From contig NZ_AVFL01000009.1 in NCBI RefSeq assembly GCF_000576635.1, positions 62,001 through 126,000 of the forward strand: a stretch of 64,000 bases of DNA, read 5' to 3'. Below, piece after piece: positions 8,851 through 18,173 of the stretch. The number at the start of each line of letters is the position of its first letter. The stretch's first letter is position 1. This DNA comes from Skermanella stibiiresistens SB22 (GTDB taxonomy: Bacteria; Pseudomonadota; Alphaproteobacteria; Azospirillales; Azospirillaceae). The notes beneath the pieces are model-generated. The model saw nothing but the letters and a program-made list of their open reading frames with translations, did no database searches and was not told the DNA's origin. A program made the position numbers and the translations under genes.

Positions 8851-10746
8851 TCAGGCGGTGCCGGCGGCTTCCGATTCGGCGGCTTCCAGCACCTCCAGCG
8901 CGTCGAGCCAGGTCTGCTCGGCCGCCTCCAGCTTCTTGTCCAGGTCGCCGATCTGGATCTGGAGCTTGGTCACCTTGTCCGGCGGTCCATCGTACAGGCC
9001 CGGCTCGGCGAGCTTGACCTGAAGCTCCTGGCGGTCGCGGGTCAGCCGGGCGATCAGCTTCTCCGCGTTCTCGGCCTTGCGCTTCAAAGGGGCCAGGGCC
9101 GCGCGCAGCTCGGCGGCGGCGCGGCGCTGATCCTTCTTGTTGCCCCCGCCCTGGTCGCTCTCCTTGCCGTCCGACTTGTCGGCGCGCCGCTTCTCCATCA
9201 GCAGCTTCCGATAGTCCTCCAGATCGCCGTCATAGGGCCGGCACGCTCCACCATCGACCAGCAGCAGGCGGTCGGCGGTCAGTTCGATCAGGTGGGGATC
9301 GTGGCTGATCAGGATCACCGCCCCCTCGAAACCGTTGATCGCCTGGATCAGCGCCTCGCGGCTGTCGATGTCGAGGTGGTTGGTCGGCTCGTCGAGCATC
9401 AACACGTGGGGAGCCTCGCGGGTCATCAGCGCGAACAGCAGCCGCGCCTTCTCGCCGCCCGACAGCTTGGCGATCTGGGTGTCGGCCTTCTGCTGGGGAA
9501 AGCCGAACCGGCCCAGATGGGCCCGGACCTTCTCCTCGACCACGTCCTTCATCCACAGCCGCGCCTGCGCCACGGCGGTCAAGCTCAAGTCCAGCTCCTC
9601 CGCCTGATGCTGCGCGAAGTAGCCGATCCTGAGCTTGCTCGACCGTCTCATCTCGCCGGCCATCGGCGCCAGCCGGTTCGCCAGCAGCTTGACCAGGGTC
9701 GATTTGCCGTTGCCGTTGGCGCCCAGTAGGGCGATGCGGTCGTCCAGGTCGATGCGGAGATCCAAGCCTCGCAGGATCGGCTTGCCGTCATAGCCGACGT
9801 CGACATCCTCCAGCTGGATCAGCGGCGGAGCCAGTTGGGCCGGCGACGGAAAATCGAAGCTGACGGTGTGGTCCTCGACGATGCTGACCAGCGGCTCCAT
9901 CCGCTCCAGCATCTTGATCCGGCTTTGCGCCTGTCGGGCCTTGGACGCCTTGTAGCGGAAGCGGTCGATGTAGGACTGGATATGCTTCCGCTGGGCGATC
10001 TGCTTGGTCTGGTTGGCAGCCAGCCGCTCCAGGTTGGCCCGCCGGGTCCGCTCGAACTGGTCGTAGTTGCCGGTGTAGGAGATCAGCTTGGCCTGATCCA
10101 GGTGGATCGTCGTGGTCGGGACCTTGTTGAGCAACTCGCGGTCATGGCTGATCAGCAGGATCGTGTGCGGGTAGTTCCGCAGGTAGTTCTCCAGCCAGAT
10201 CGTCGCTTCCAGGTCCAGGTGGTTGGTCGGCTCGTCCAGCAGCAGCAGTTCGGGCGCCGCGAACAGCACGCCGGCCAGCGCCACGCGCATGCGCCAGCCG
10301 CCGGAGAAGTCGCTGCACGGCCGCGTCTGCGCCTCGGCGTCGAAACCAAGGCCGGATAGGATCTGCGCCGCCCGCGCCGGGGCCGAATGGGCATGGATAT
10401 CGGCCAGCCGGGTGTGGATCTCGCCGATCCGGTGCGGGTCGGCGGCGGTCTCGGCCTCCGCCAGCAGCGCCGTGCGTTCGACATCGGCGGCCAGCACCGT
10501 GTCGAGCAGGCTGACGTCGCTGCTCGGCGCCTCCTGCGCCACCATGCCCATGCGTGTCCCCGCGGGCATGGTGATGGATCCGCCGTCCACGGGCATCTGC
10601 CCGGCGATCAGACGGAGCAGGGTCGTCTTGCCCGTGCCGTTGCGACCGACCAGCGCGACGCGATGGCCCTTGGGAATGGCGACGGTGGCGTGGTCGAAGA
10701 TCACACGCCCGCCGAAGCGGAAAATCAGGTCTTTGATATGAAGCAT
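8851..10746 (-). CDS. ABC-F family ATP-binding protein (YheS-like)
   Basis: Soluble tandem-ABC protein of 631 residues with no membrane domain. First cassette: Walker A GRNGTGKTT, signature FSGGWRMRVALA, Walker B LLLLDEPTNHLDLEA. Second: GANGNGKST, LSGGEKARL, VLMLDEPTNHLDID. Between them is the ABC-F interdomain linker (about 240-320), rich in Arg/Lys, and a charged coiled-coil C-terminal tail (about 540-631). ABC-F proteins bind the ribosomal E site and modulate translation. Length and first-cassette signature fit YheS better than EttA or Uup. The frame continues upstream to 11094, but ATG 10746 matches the family. Confidence 0.9.
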   Translation of the reverse strand: MLHIKDLIFRFGGRVIFDHATVAIPKGHRVALVGRNGTGKTTLLRLIAGQMPVDGGSITMPAGTRMGMVAQEAPSSDVSLLDTVLAADVERTALLAEAETAADPHRIGEIHTRLADIHAHSAPARAAQILSGLGFDAEAQTRPCSDFSGGWRMRVALAGVLFAAPELLLLDEPTNHLDLEATIWLENYLRNYPHTILLISHDRELLNKVPTTTIHLDQAKLISYTGNYDQFERTRRANLERLAANQTKQIAQRKHIQSYIDRFRYKASKARQAQSRIKMLERMEPLVSIVEDHTVSFDFPSPAQLAPPLIQLEDVDVGYDGKPILRGLDLRIDLDDRIALLGANGNGKSTLVKLLANRLAPMAGEMRRSSKLRIGYFAQHQAEELDLSLTAVAQARLWMKDVVEEKVRAHLGRFGFPQQKADTQIAKLSGGEKARLLFALMTREAPHVLMLDEPTNHLDIDSREALIQAINGFEGAVILISHDPHLIELTADRLLLVDGGACRPYDGDLEDYRKLLMEKRRADKSDGKESDQGGGNKKDQRRAAAELRAALAPLKRKAENAEKLIARLTRDRQELQVKLAEPGLYDGPPDKVTKLQIQIGDLDKKLEAAEQTWLDALEVLEAAESEAAGTA

Positions 10747-10895
10747 GCCGAGGCAGGTGATAGCATGGCGGATGGGTCGATTTGAAGTCACCGCGCGCCG
10801 AAATCGCCATGGCCTCCACGAATGGCAGCCGGTTGCCGGACGCTTGCGCCGGGGATCGGGACGTGTTCGGAAAGACCGGTCGAAAAAAACCCTCG

Positions 10896-10925
10896 TTGCC
10901 AACTCCGCCGAAGCGCGTATATAAC
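10896..10925 (+). promoter_or_regulatory. Probable sigma-70 promoter of ndk
   Basis: TTGCCA (10896-10901), an 18-base spacer and TATAAC (10920-10925), about 40 bases before the ndk ATG. This is the best -35/-10 pair in the ABC-F/ndk divergent gap. Confidence 0.55.
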
Positions 10926-10963
10926 GCCGCGAATTTTGCGAGAGCACACAGGAGCCTTCCAAC

Positions 10964-11386
10964 ATGGCCGTCGAACGGACCTTGTCCATCATCAAGCCGG
11001 ACGCGACCCGCCGGAACCTCACGGGTAAGATCAACGCCCGCTTCGAGGAAGCCGGGCTGCGGATCGTGGCGCAGAAGCGCATCCGTCTGACCAAGGAACA
11101 GGCGGAGAAGTTCTACGAGGTCCACGCCGAACGCTCGTTCTTCGGCGAGCTGGTCACCTTCATGATCTCCGGTCCGGTCGTGGTCCAGGTCCTGGAAGGC
11201 GAGGACGCCGTCCAGCGCAACCGCGACATCATGGGCGCCACCAACCCTGCGAACGCCGCCGCCGGCACCATCCGCAAGGATTTCGCCGAGTCGATCGAGG
11301 CGAACTCGGTCCACGGCTCCGACAGCCCGGAGAACGCGGCCAGCGAGATCAAGTTCTTCTTCAGCAAGAGCGAAATCGTCCCCTGA
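10964..11386 (+). CDS. ndk: Nucleoside diphosphate kinase Ndk
   Basis: Equilibrates NTP/NDP pools via a phosphohistidine. 140 residues, the normal length: [20 protein letters not shown] at the start, the [18 protein letters not shown] segment, and catalytic His117 in [17 protein letters not shown] good promoter lies upstream. Monocistronic; the next gene is convergent only 26 bases downstream. Confidence 0.97.
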   Translation: MAVERTLSIIKPDATRRNLTGKINARFEEAGLRIVAQKRIRLTKEQAEKFYEVHAERSFFGELVTFMISGPVVVQVLEGEDAVQRNRDIMGATNPANAAAGTIRKDFAESIEANSVHGSDSPENAASEIKFFFSKSEIVP

Positions 11387-11412
11387 TCTAGGGGCCGGTA
11401 GGTTTCGGACGG

Positions 11413-12366
11413 TCAGACGTATCCGCCGACCAGGCGGAACGGCTGGCCGCCCATTCCCGTCTTGAACCGCGCGATCCCCGGAGTCGTCTCGTTGAGACCG
11501 CCCAGGTCGAAGCCGGTGATGCCATTGGCCTTCAGCCACAGTGCCGAACGCCAAAGCAGCAGGTGGTGAGCGCGCGACCGCCGCCCCTCCTCCCCATTCC
11601 AGCCGACCTGATACGTGGCGGCGACACCATGCCGCACCAGGAAAACGCCCGCGACCGGCCGTCCCTCCCGCAGGGCGGTGAGCTGCACCGGCGGAGCGGT
11701 ATCCGCCGACAACTCCCTCAGCACCCGCAGGAACGCCGGCGACGGACCCTTGTAGTTCCGCGCCATCTTGTCCTGAAGGTACTTCTCCATCAGCCAGTCG
11801 AATCGGCGGCCCGAGGTGTCGGTCTCGACCTCCAGCCCGCTCCGCTCGGCCTGCACCAGCTTGTTCCGCCATTTGCGGTCCAGCCCCGCTCGAAGATCGT
11901 CGGGTGTGGGCGTCAGGTCGAGCCAGACCGACTCGTAGCCGGCGCTTCGGCGATGGAAGCCGCTGTCCGATAGGCGCTTGCGCGCCACATCGCCATCGAT
12001 CATCTCGGGATGGAACACCAGGGGGCGGCCGCGCAGCAGATGGTAGCGGTCGCGGATCATCCGCAGGACCAGCTTCAACATCTCGCCGGGAATCTCGTCG
12101 TGGATCCACAAGGGACCGCGGTGGATCTGGCAGGTGGTCAGGAAGGGCAGCCAGCGCTTGGTTTGGACCTGGACCAGACCGACCGGCTTATCCTCGAACC
12201 GGATGATGCCGAAATCGGCCTTCCAGCCCTCCGTCTTCGCCAGCGCCTGGGCATAGGGCAAGGTCTGGAGCAGCGTCGGACGCTTGCACCGGTTCAACAG
12301 CGCGTTCCATTGGGCGAACGTGCAGTCGTTCCAGTCGATGCGGAAGGGATTGAACGGGAGAACCAT
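11413..12366 (-). CDS. FemAB/GNAT-fold acyltransferase (BioF2-like)
   Basis: About 317 residues. The layout is that of FemAB-like tandem GNAT folds: an N-terminal QTLPYAQALAKTEGWKADFGIIR segment, LDRKWRNKLVQAERSGL in the middle, and a C-terminal GVAATYQVGWNGEEGRRSRAHHLLLWRS followed by FDLGGLNETTPGIARFKTGMGG. Such enzymes transfer amino acids or acyl groups, for example to peptidoglycan or polysaccharide precursors; the substrate here is unknown. Start set at ATG 12366; GTG 12387 is a possible alternative. Convergent with ndk. Confidence 0.75.
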   Translation of the reverse strand: MVLPFNPFRIDWNDCTFAQWNALLNRCKRPTLLQTLPYAQALAKTEGWKADFGIIRFEDKPVGLVQVQTKRWLPFLTTCQIHRGPLWIHDEIPGEMLKLVLRMIRDRYHLLRGRPLVFHPEMIDGDVARKRLSDSGFHRRSAGYESVWLDLTPTPDDLRAGLDRKWRNKLVQAERSGLEVETDTSGRRFDWLMEKYLQDKMARNYKGPSPAFLRVLRELSADTAPPVQLTALREGRPVAGVFLVRHGVAATYQVGWNGEEGRRSRAHHLLLWRSALWLKANGITGFDLGGLNETTPGIARFKTGMGGQPFRLVGGYV

Positions 12367-12420
12367 GGAACCGGGGGCGACCGCCACGCTGGAAAGGACG
12401 GGCGCCGCCCGGTCGGGATG

Positions 12421-12567
12421 TCAGAGCAGGAAGATCGCCATCAGGACCAGGATGACCGCCACCGCGATGGCACTGTACTTGGTCAAGGCGGTGAACCGCT
12501 CATACGTGTCCATATGGGCGCGGTATTCCTCTTTCCTGAACTCGTCTTCACTTTCGGTCACGGCCAT
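12421..12567 (-). CDS. aa3-type cytochrome c oxidase subunit IV
   Basis: A 48-residue protein. The polar N-terminus includes DEFRKEEYRAHMDTYERFTA, followed by one membrane helix (YSAIAVAVILVLMAIFLL). This is the small subunit IV of alphaproteobacterial aa3 oxidases, an accessory single-helix subunit of the terminal oxidase in the inner membrane. GGAG lies just before the ATG. It is a solo gene away from the catalytic subunits, as is common in this class. Confidence 0.85.
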   Translation of the reverse strand: MAVTESEDEFRKEEYRAHMDTYERFTALTKYSAIAVAVILVLMAIFLL

Positions 12568-12682
12568 CTCCAACCTCTGCTTTCTTATTGGGGTCCCGAC
12601 GCCCCGATCTAACGGTAGACAAAACCGTTTACAAGCGCAAACCCGCTCGCCGTCATAGGATGATCGGCCTCGTTCGAGCGGG

Positions 12683-13336
12683 TCAGCCGACGGGGTTCAG
12701 CAGCGGCTCCCCAGCCAGCGCGGCTGGACCCATCACGGTCGCCCGCTCGCCCTCGACCCGAACCCTGCCCTCGGCGATCAAGCGGAGCGCCAGCGGGTAG
12801 CAGCGATGCTCGGCGACCAGGACCCGGTCGGCCAGGGCATGGTCGTCATCATCCGCCAGCACCGGCACGGCGGCCTGGATGATGATCGGGCCCTCGTCCA
12901 TCGCCGGACGCACGTAGTGGACGGTGCAGCCGGTGAATCGCACGCCGGCGGCCAAGGCGCGGGCATGGGTGTCCAACCCCTTGAACGACGGCAGCAACGA
13001 GGGATGGATGTTGATCATCCGGTCGCGCCAGCGCTCGACGAACTCCGCCGTCAGCAGCCGCATGAACCCGGCGAGGCAAACCAACTCCACACCGGCCGCC
13101 GCCAAGGCGCCATCCATCGCCGCCTCGAAGCTCGGCTTGTCGGGGAAATCGCGGTGGCTGACGACTTGGCCCGTGACGCCGGCCAGCCGGGCGCGCTCCA
13201 GGCCATAGGCGTCGGCCTTGTTGGACAGGACCAGCACGATCTCCGCCGGGAACTCCGGATCGGCGCAGGCGTCGATCAGGGCCTGAAGGTTGCTGCCGCG
13301 CCCCGAGATCAGGACGCCGACCCTCAGGCGTGCCAC
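12683..13336 (-). CDS. purN: Phosphoribosylglycinamide formyltransferase PurN
   Basis: Third step of de novo purine synthesis, using 10-formyl-THF to formylate GAR. From GTG 13336 the product is 217 residues: [19 protein letters not shown], the catalytic [19 protein letters not shown] (Asn-x-His), and [15 protein letters not shown] with the active-site Asp. The frame is open upstream to 13570, but that part is out-of-phase purM sequence. It overlaps the purM 3' end by 13 bases, indicating coupled translation. A 9-bp stem (12641-12649 with 12675-12683) over the stop could serve as a terminator. Confidence 0.95.
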   Translation of the reverse strand: MARLRVGVLISGRGSNLQALIDACADPEFPAEIVLVLSNKADAYGLERARLAGVTGQVVSHRDFPDKPSFEAAMDGALAAAGVELVCLAGFMRLLTAEFVERWRDRMINIHPSLLPSFKGLDTHARALAAGVRFTGCTVHYVRPAMDEGPIIIQAAVPVLADDDDHALADRVLVAEHRCYPLALRLIAEGRVRVEGERATVMGPAALAGEPLLNPVG

Positions 13337-14421
13337 GCCGTGTCCACTCCGTCGATCACCACGCGCTCGACCTCGCCGATGGCGGGCTGGACTTCGCCGA
13401 TCCGGTGGACCGACTCGCCAGCCTCGGACAGGATGCGCATGGCCTCGTCCGCCTTGTCCGGCGCCGTGATCACGACCATGCCGATGCCGCAGTTGAAGGT
13501 GCGGGCCAGATCCTCGTCCGAGATGCCGGCGCTCTCCGCCATCCAGCGGAACACCGGCAGCAACGGCCACGCGGTCGCATCCAAAGTCACGCCCAGACCC
13601 TCGGGCAGCACGCGCGGAATGTTGTCGGTCAACCCGCCGCCTGTGATGTGGGCCAGGGCCTTGACGGTGCCGGCCCGCACGGCGGCCAGCGCCGGCTTGA
13701 CGTAGATCCGGGTCGGCGCCAGCAACGCCTCGCCCAGGGAGGTGCCCGGAGCGAAGGGCGCTTCGTCCTGATAGGACAGGCCAGCCTTCTCGACGATCCG
13801 GCGGACCAGCGAGTAGCCGTTGGAGTGGACGCCGCTCGACGCCAGCCCCAGCACCACGTCGCCCGCCGCGACATCCGTCCCGGTCAGGATCTGGCCGCGC
13901 TCGGCGGCGCCGACAGCGAAGCCCGCGAGGTCGTAATCCTTGCCGGCGTACATGCCGGGCATCTCGGCCGTCTCGCCGCCGATCAGGGCGCAGCCGGCGA
14001 TCCGGCAGCCCTCGGCGATGCCCGCGACAATGTCCCGGCCCGACGCCACGTCCAGCTTGCCGGTCGCGAAGTAATCCAGGAAGAACAGCGGCTCGGCACC
14101 CTGCACCACGAGGTCGTTGACGCTCATGGCGACCAGGTCGATCCCGATCGTGTCATGCTTGTTGGCCGCGATGGCGATCTTCAGCTTGGTGCCGACGCCA
14201 TCGGTGCTGGCGACCAGGATCGGGTCCTTGTAGCCGGCGGCCTTGAGATCGAACAGCGCGCCGAAACCACCCAGTCCCGCATCCGCGCCAACCCGGGCCG
14301 TGGCCTTCGCCAGAGGCTTGATCGCATCGACGAGGGCCGCGCCGGCGTCGATGTCGACACCGGCATCCTTATAGGCGTCGCCGGTGTTATTCGATCCGGT
14401 GTTATTAGATGTGGTGTTGAT
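13324..14421 (-). CDS. purM: Phosphoribosylformylglycinamidine cyclo-ligase PurM (apparent AUC start)
   Basis: Closes the imidazole ring to give AIR in purine synthesis. Homologous sequence ([72 protein letters not shown]) runs continuously from about 14380 to the stop at 13324. The first in-frame ATG is at 14127, inside the conserved core, and I find no ATG, GTG or TTG between it and the upstream in-frame stop near 14440. The best start is ATC at 14421-14419, preceded by GAGGA with a 4-base gap, giving 365 residues. The N-terminus contains two SNNTG repeats from a 15-base tandem duplication. Confidence 0.9.
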   Translation of the reverse strand: MNTTSNNTGSNNTGDAYKDAGVDIDAGAALVDAIKPLAKATARVGADAGLGGFGALFDLKAAGYKDPILVASTDGVGTKLKIAIAANKHDTIGIDLVAMSVNDLVVQGAEPLFFLDYFATGKLDVASGRDIVAGIAEGCRIAGCALIGGETAEMPGMYAGKDYDLAGFAVGAAERGQILTGTDVAAGDVVLGLASSGVHSNGYSLVRRIVEKAGLSYQDEAPFAPGTSLGEALLAPTRIYVKPALAAVRAGTVKALAHITGGGLTDNIPRVLPEGLGVTLDATAWPLLPVFRWMAESAGISDEDLARTFNCGIGMVVITAPDKADEAMRILSEAGESVHRIGEVQPAIGEVERVVIDGVDTAWHA

Positions 14422-14528
14422 GGCGTCCTCGCGTGCGCTGGGTTATAAACCGGGCCGGTCCCAGGTCATGAAACAGCATCACGGGCCGGCATCAAGGGCC
14501 GAACATACTCGAAACGGAAGGCTTTGCA

Positions 14529-15788
14529 ATGCTTCACCGCCGTCCGCTGGCATGCCTGTTCCAGCTTGCCGTTGGCATCGTCCTGCTCGCTTTTTCCAGC
14601 CCGCTCCGGGCTCAGGAAGCCAGCGATATCTATACCGTCAAGGATGTCGAAATCGATGTCACGGCCGACAACGCGGCGGCGGCGCGCGACCGGGCGATCA
14701 CCGAGGCGCAGCGCAAGGCCTTCGGAACCCTCTATGGCCGCCTCAGTCCCGACCAGGCCGGCCGCCCGCCCGAATTGAGCGATATCGAGGTCGCCCGGCT
14801 GGTCCAGGATTTCGAGGTCCAGCGCGAGCGCAGCTCGGCGGTCCGGTATCTGGCGACGCTGACCGTACGCTTCCGCCCGGCGAACGTACGGACGCTGCTG
14901 CAGAACAAGGGCGCCAGCTATGTCGAGGTCCGCAGCAAGCCGGTCCTGGTCCTACCGGTCTACCAGCCGACCGGCGGCGGGCCGATCCTATGGGAGGATC
15001 GCACCGCCTGGCGCGCCGCCTGGGAGAACTTCCCGCCTCCCCAAGGCATGGTGCCAATCGTGGTCCCCTATGGCGAGTTGAGCGATATCGCCGATGTCAG
15101 CGCCGCCAACGCGATCGACGGCTCCGCGAGTGGCTTCACCTCCATCGCGGAGCGCTATCAGGCGGGCGATGTCCTGGTCGCGGTCCTCGGCGTGCGCGGA
15201 GCGGAGCCCGACCCGTCCCAGCCCAACACCGTCAAGCTGACCCGCTACGGCGCGGAAGGCGGCAGGCGGACCGACAGCGTCACGATCCCCGCGGCACCCG
15301 GCCAGTCGGTCGACGCCTACCTAGCCGGAGGGGTCGCCGCCGTCATCCGTAATCTGGAGGACAAGTGGCGGCAGGCGAACACGGTCGCCGCCGGTCCGGA
15401 GCAGGTGATGCAGGTCGCCGTCCCGATCGCGCGGCTGGAGGATTGGGTCCAGACGAAGCGCCGGCTGGCCCAGGTTCCAACGGTGTCGCGCACCGACCTG
15501 CTGTCGCTGACCCGCGGGGCCGCCCGGGTCGAGCTGGCCTATCGCGGCTCGCCCGATGTTCTCCGGAACGCGCTCGCCCAGCAGGACTTGGAACTGACCG
15601 AGGCCGCTCCGCTGGACCAGGGCGCCATCCAGGCCGGCCTGCCCGCCACGCCCGGCACGGTCGCGGCCCCCGTCGCGGTGATGGGGCCGGCGGGCCAGCA
15701 GCTCGGCGTCTATCAGCCAGGGCCCATCTGGCAGCTGCGCTGGAACGGCTCGCGGGCGACAGGTTCAGCCGGCCGTTCAACACCGTGA
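14529..15788 (+). CDS. DUF2066 domain-containing exported protein
   Basis: 419 residues with a signal peptide (LACLFQLAVGIVLLAFSSPLRAQ, cleavage near residue 29). The following YTVKDVEIDVTADNAAAARDRAITEAQRKAF is the typical DUF2066 opening. DUF2066 proteins are periplasmic or lipid-facing and of unknown function. This one heads an operon with a CDP-alcohol phosphotransferase, an AI-2E family membrane protein and HdaA, a run conserved in alphaproteobacteria. It is divergent from purM, with about 107 bases between. Confidence 0.8.
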   Translation: MLHRRPLACLFQLAVGIVLLAFSSPLRAQEASDIYTVKDVEIDVTADNAAAARDRAITEAQRKAFGTLYGRLSPDQAGRPPELSDIEVARLVQDFEVQRERSSAVRYLATLTVRFRPANVRTLLQNKGASYVEVRSKPVLVLPVYQPTGGGPILWEDRTAWRAAWENFPPPQGMVPIVVPYGELSDIADVSAANAIDGSASGFTSIAERYQAGDVLVAVLGVRGAEPDPSQPNTVKLTRYGAEGGRRTDSVTIPAAPGQSVDAYLAGGVAAVIRNLEDKWRQANTVAAGPEQVMQVAVPIARLEDWVQTKRRLAQVPTVSRTDLLSLTRGAARVELAYRGSPDVLRNALAQQDLELTEAAPLDQGAIQAGLPATPGTVAAPVAVMGPAGQQLGVYQPGPIWQLRWNGSRATGSAGRSTP

Positions 15789-15822
15789 CCAGCGCCCTCG
15801 CACGGGTTCGGGTCTCACCGTC

Positions 15823-16383
15823 ATGAGCATTCCAAACATCATCTCCATGGGGCGGCTGCTATCGGTGCCCCTGGCGGTGTGGCTGATCCTGGAAGGCAGG
15901 CTGGACTGGGCGTTCTGGCTGTTCATCGCCGCCGGCTTGTCCGACGCGGTGGATGGATTCATCGCCCGGTCGTTCCGCTCCCGCACCATGCTGGGCGGAT
16001 TTCTCGACCCGATCGCCGACAAGGCGCTGCTGGTCAGCGTCTATCTGGCCCTGGGCCACACCGGCTACCTGCCCCTTTGGCTGGTGATCCTGGTCGTCTT
16101 TCGCGATATCCTGATCGTCGGCGGCGTGCTGCTGCTCTACACGCTCAAGGAGTCGTTCGCGATGCAGCCGTCCTTCATCAGCAAGGTCAACACGACCGTT
16201 CAGATAGCGCTGGTGGCGCTGGTGCTCTCGACCTTTGGACTGGGTCTGACGGAGCCTCCGGTGGACTTGGCCTGGATCACGCCGATCATGATCTGGGTGG
16301 TGACCGTCACCACCGTCTGGTCGGGCCTCGGCTACGTCGTGACGGGGAGCCGACTGCTGAACCGGCTGGGCGGAACGAAATGA
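15823..16383 (+). CDS. CDP-alcohol phosphatidyltransferase family protein (PgsA-like)
   Basis: Integral membrane enzyme of 186 residues starting SIPNIISMGRLLSVPLAVW. The catalytic CDP-alcohol motif D-x2-DG-x2-AR-x8-G-x3-D-x3-D is complete in the stretch from DAVDGFIARSF to GGFLDPIADK. About five or six membrane helices are visible. The family makes phospholipids such as phosphatidylglycerophosphate by displacing CMP from CDP-diacylglycerol. The exact alcohol acceptor is not determined by sequence. ATG of the next gene overlaps its stop. Confidence 0.85.
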   Translation: MSIPNIISMGRLLSVPLAVWLILEGRLDWAFWLFIAAGLSDAVDGFIARSFRSRTMLGGFLDPIADKALLVSVYLALGHTGYLPLWLVILVVFRDILIVGGVLLLYTLKESFAMQPSFISKVNTTVQIALVALVLSTFGLGLTEPPVDLAWITPIMIWVVTVTTVWSGLGYVVTGSRLLNRLGGTK

Positions 16384-17468
16384 CCGAGACACGGCAGCGG
16401 CGCTTCTGGCTGCTGGCACTATTGGCGGCGGTGGTCACGCTCTATGTGCTGAGCGACGTGCTGGTGCCCTTCGTCGCTGGCATGGCGATCGCCTATTTCC
16501 TCGATCCGATCGCCGACCGGCTGGAGCGCTATGGCGCCGCGCGCTGGCTGGCGACGACCTGCGTCCTGCTGTTCTTCATCTTGGCCCTGATTCTGGCGCT
16601 CCTGCTCCTGGTGCCGTTGATCCAGTCCCAGGTGGTGCAACTGGTCGAGACGTTGCCCCGGATCATCGCCTGGGTCAACAATACCGCGATCCCGCGGATC
16701 GAAGGCCTGATGACCCAACTGTCGCCGGAGGACCTGGAGCGGCTGCGAACCGCCGTCGGTTCCTACGCCGGAGAGCTGGTGGGTTGGCTGGGGACGGTCC
16801 TGCGGTCGATCGTGACCGGAGGCTTCGCGCTGTTCGACGTCCTGACGCTGCTGTTCATCACGCCAATCGTGGCGTTCTATCTTCTGCGCGACTGGGACGT
16901 GATGATCGGGACCATCCACGGCTGGCTGCCGCGCCAGCACACCGGAACGATCCTGGACCAAGTCAACGAAATCGACAGGACGCTGGCCGGCTTCGTCCGC
17001 GGCCAAGCGACGGTCTGCCTCGTCCTCGGCTTGTTCTACGGACTGGCGCTGTCGATCTTCGGCCTCAACTTCGGTCTGGTGATCGGGTCGATCGCCGGCC
17101 TGCTGTCCTTCATCCCCTATGTCGGGTCGCTGGTCGGGTTCGTGTCCAGCGTCGGCATCGCGATGGTCCAGTATGACACCTGGACCCCCGTGGTCATCGT
17201 CATCGTCATCTTCGTGGTCGGACAAGCGGTGGAGGGCAACTTCCTCACGCCGAAACTGGTGGGCGACAAGGTCGGCCTGCATCCCGTCTGGGTGATGTTC
17301 GCCCTGCTCGCCGGCGGCAGCCTGTTTGGTTTCCTCGGCGTCCTGATGGCGGTTCCGGTCGCCGCCGTGATCGGCGTGCTGACCCGGTTCGCGCTCCAGC
17401 GATATCTCGCCAGCGCCTACTACACGAGTTCAGGCGAAGGGGCTGCCGAAGAGGTCTGGCGGCCGTGA
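16380..17468 (+). CDS. AI-2E family transporter (PerM/YdgG-like)
   Basis: 362 residues, eight or so membrane helices. Family marks: an N-terminal helix pair ending VPFVAGMAIAYFLDPIADRLE, a central periplasmic or amphipathic region (about 80-150), and the C-terminal LSFIPYVGSLVGFV and GNFLTPKLVGDKVGLHPVWVMFALLAGG. Members of this family have been linked to AI-2 export, Na+/H+ antiport and other efflux, so no substrate is assigned. Overlaps both neighbours by 4 bases. Confidence 0.88.
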   Translation: MTETRQRRFWLLALLAAVVTLYVLSDVLVPFVAGMAIAYFLDPIADRLERYGAARWLATTCVLLFFILALILALLLLVPLIQSQVVQLVETLPRIIAWVNNTAIPRIEGLMTQLSPEDLERLRTAVGSYAGELVGWLGTVLRSIVTGGFALFDVLTLLFITPIVAFYLLRDWDVMIGTIHGWLPRQHTGTILDQVNEIDRTLAGFVRGQATVCLVLGLFYGLALSIFGLNFGLVIGSIAGLLSFIPYVGSLVGFVSSVGIAMVQYDTWTPVVIVIVIFVVGQAVEGNFLTPKLVGDKVGLHPVWVMFALLAGGSLFGFLGVLMAVPVAAVIGVLTRFALQRYLASAYYTSSGEGAAEEVWRP

Positions 17469-18148
17469 TCGGAAGGCCGGCGCAGCTGCCGCTCGATCTC
17501 GGGCACCGTGCCGCCATGGGCGCCGACGACTTCCTCGTGGCTCCCAGCAACGAGGCGGCGGTCTCGTGGCTCGACCTATGGCCGAACTGGCCGGCGCCGG
17601 CCCTGGTGATCTTCGGACCGGCCGGCTGCGGCAAGACCCACCTCGCCCAAGTGTGGCGCGCCCGCACCCAAGCGCCGAGGGTCGAACCCGGCGAGTTGGA
17701 AATCGACACCCTGCCCCAGCTGCTGGCACGGACATCCACCGTGGTGATCGACAACGCGGACAGCGGCACGGGGGACGCCCGAATCGAACGCGCGCTGTTC
17801 CACCTGTACAATCTCGCCCGGGAAAGTGGGGGCCACCTGCTGCTGACCGCCGAGTCGGCGCCGGCCCATTGGGGGATCAAGCTGCCGGATCTGCGATCCC
17901 GCCTGCTGGCGGCTCCCGCCGTCGCCGTGGGTGCTCCCGATGACGCGCTGCTCGCCGCCATCCTGGTCAAGCTGTTCGCCGACCGTCAGGTGCGCGTCGG
18001 CGCCGATGTCGTGGGGTTCCTGGTGACCCACATGGAACGGTCGTTCGACGCCGCGCGGCGGCTGGTCGCCGATCTGGACGCCGCCGCCTTGGCCGCCCGT
18101 CGCCGAATTACCGTGCCGCTGGCAAGGCGGGTGCTGGAAAGGTCCTGA
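17465..18148 (+). CDS. hdaA: DnaA regulatory inactivator HdaA
   Basis: DnaA-like AAA+ protein of 227 residues with no DNA-binding domain IV. The N-terminal QLPLDL is a sliding-clamp binding motif; then a P-loop IFGPAGCGKTHLAQVW, Walker B VVIDNAD, and a sensor-2 region near FDAARRLVADLD. Hda with the beta clamp promotes ATP hydrolysis by DnaA after initiation; in Caulobacter HdaA does this job. Starts at GTG 17465, overlapping the preceding stop. Position in the DUF2066-AI-2E run matches other alphaproteobacteria. Confidence 0.88.
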   Translation: MIGRPAQLPLDLGHRAAMGADDFLVAPSNEAAVSWLDLWPNWPAPALVIFGPAGCGKTHLAQVWRARTQAPRVEPGELEIDTLPQLLARTSTVVIDNADSGTGDARIERALFHLYNLARESGGHLLLTAESAPAHWGIKLPDLRSRLLAAPAVAVGAPDDALLAAILVKLFADRQVRVGADVVGFLVTHMERSFDAARRLVADLDAAALAARRRITVPLARRVLERS

Positions 18149-18173
18149 ACCCAAATCGTGAACGGCGACCGGG

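Noticed and set aside
10142-12109. 655-codon minus-strand frame across ndk and parts of two genes
   Set aside because: It runs antisense to ndk and out of frame through the ABC-F gene; the composition is typical of a shadow.
13337-13570. Upstream extension of the purN frame to 13570
   Set aside because: The extra 78 residues are Arg/Gly/His-rich out-of-phase purM sequence; GTG 13336 gives the exact PurN N-terminus.
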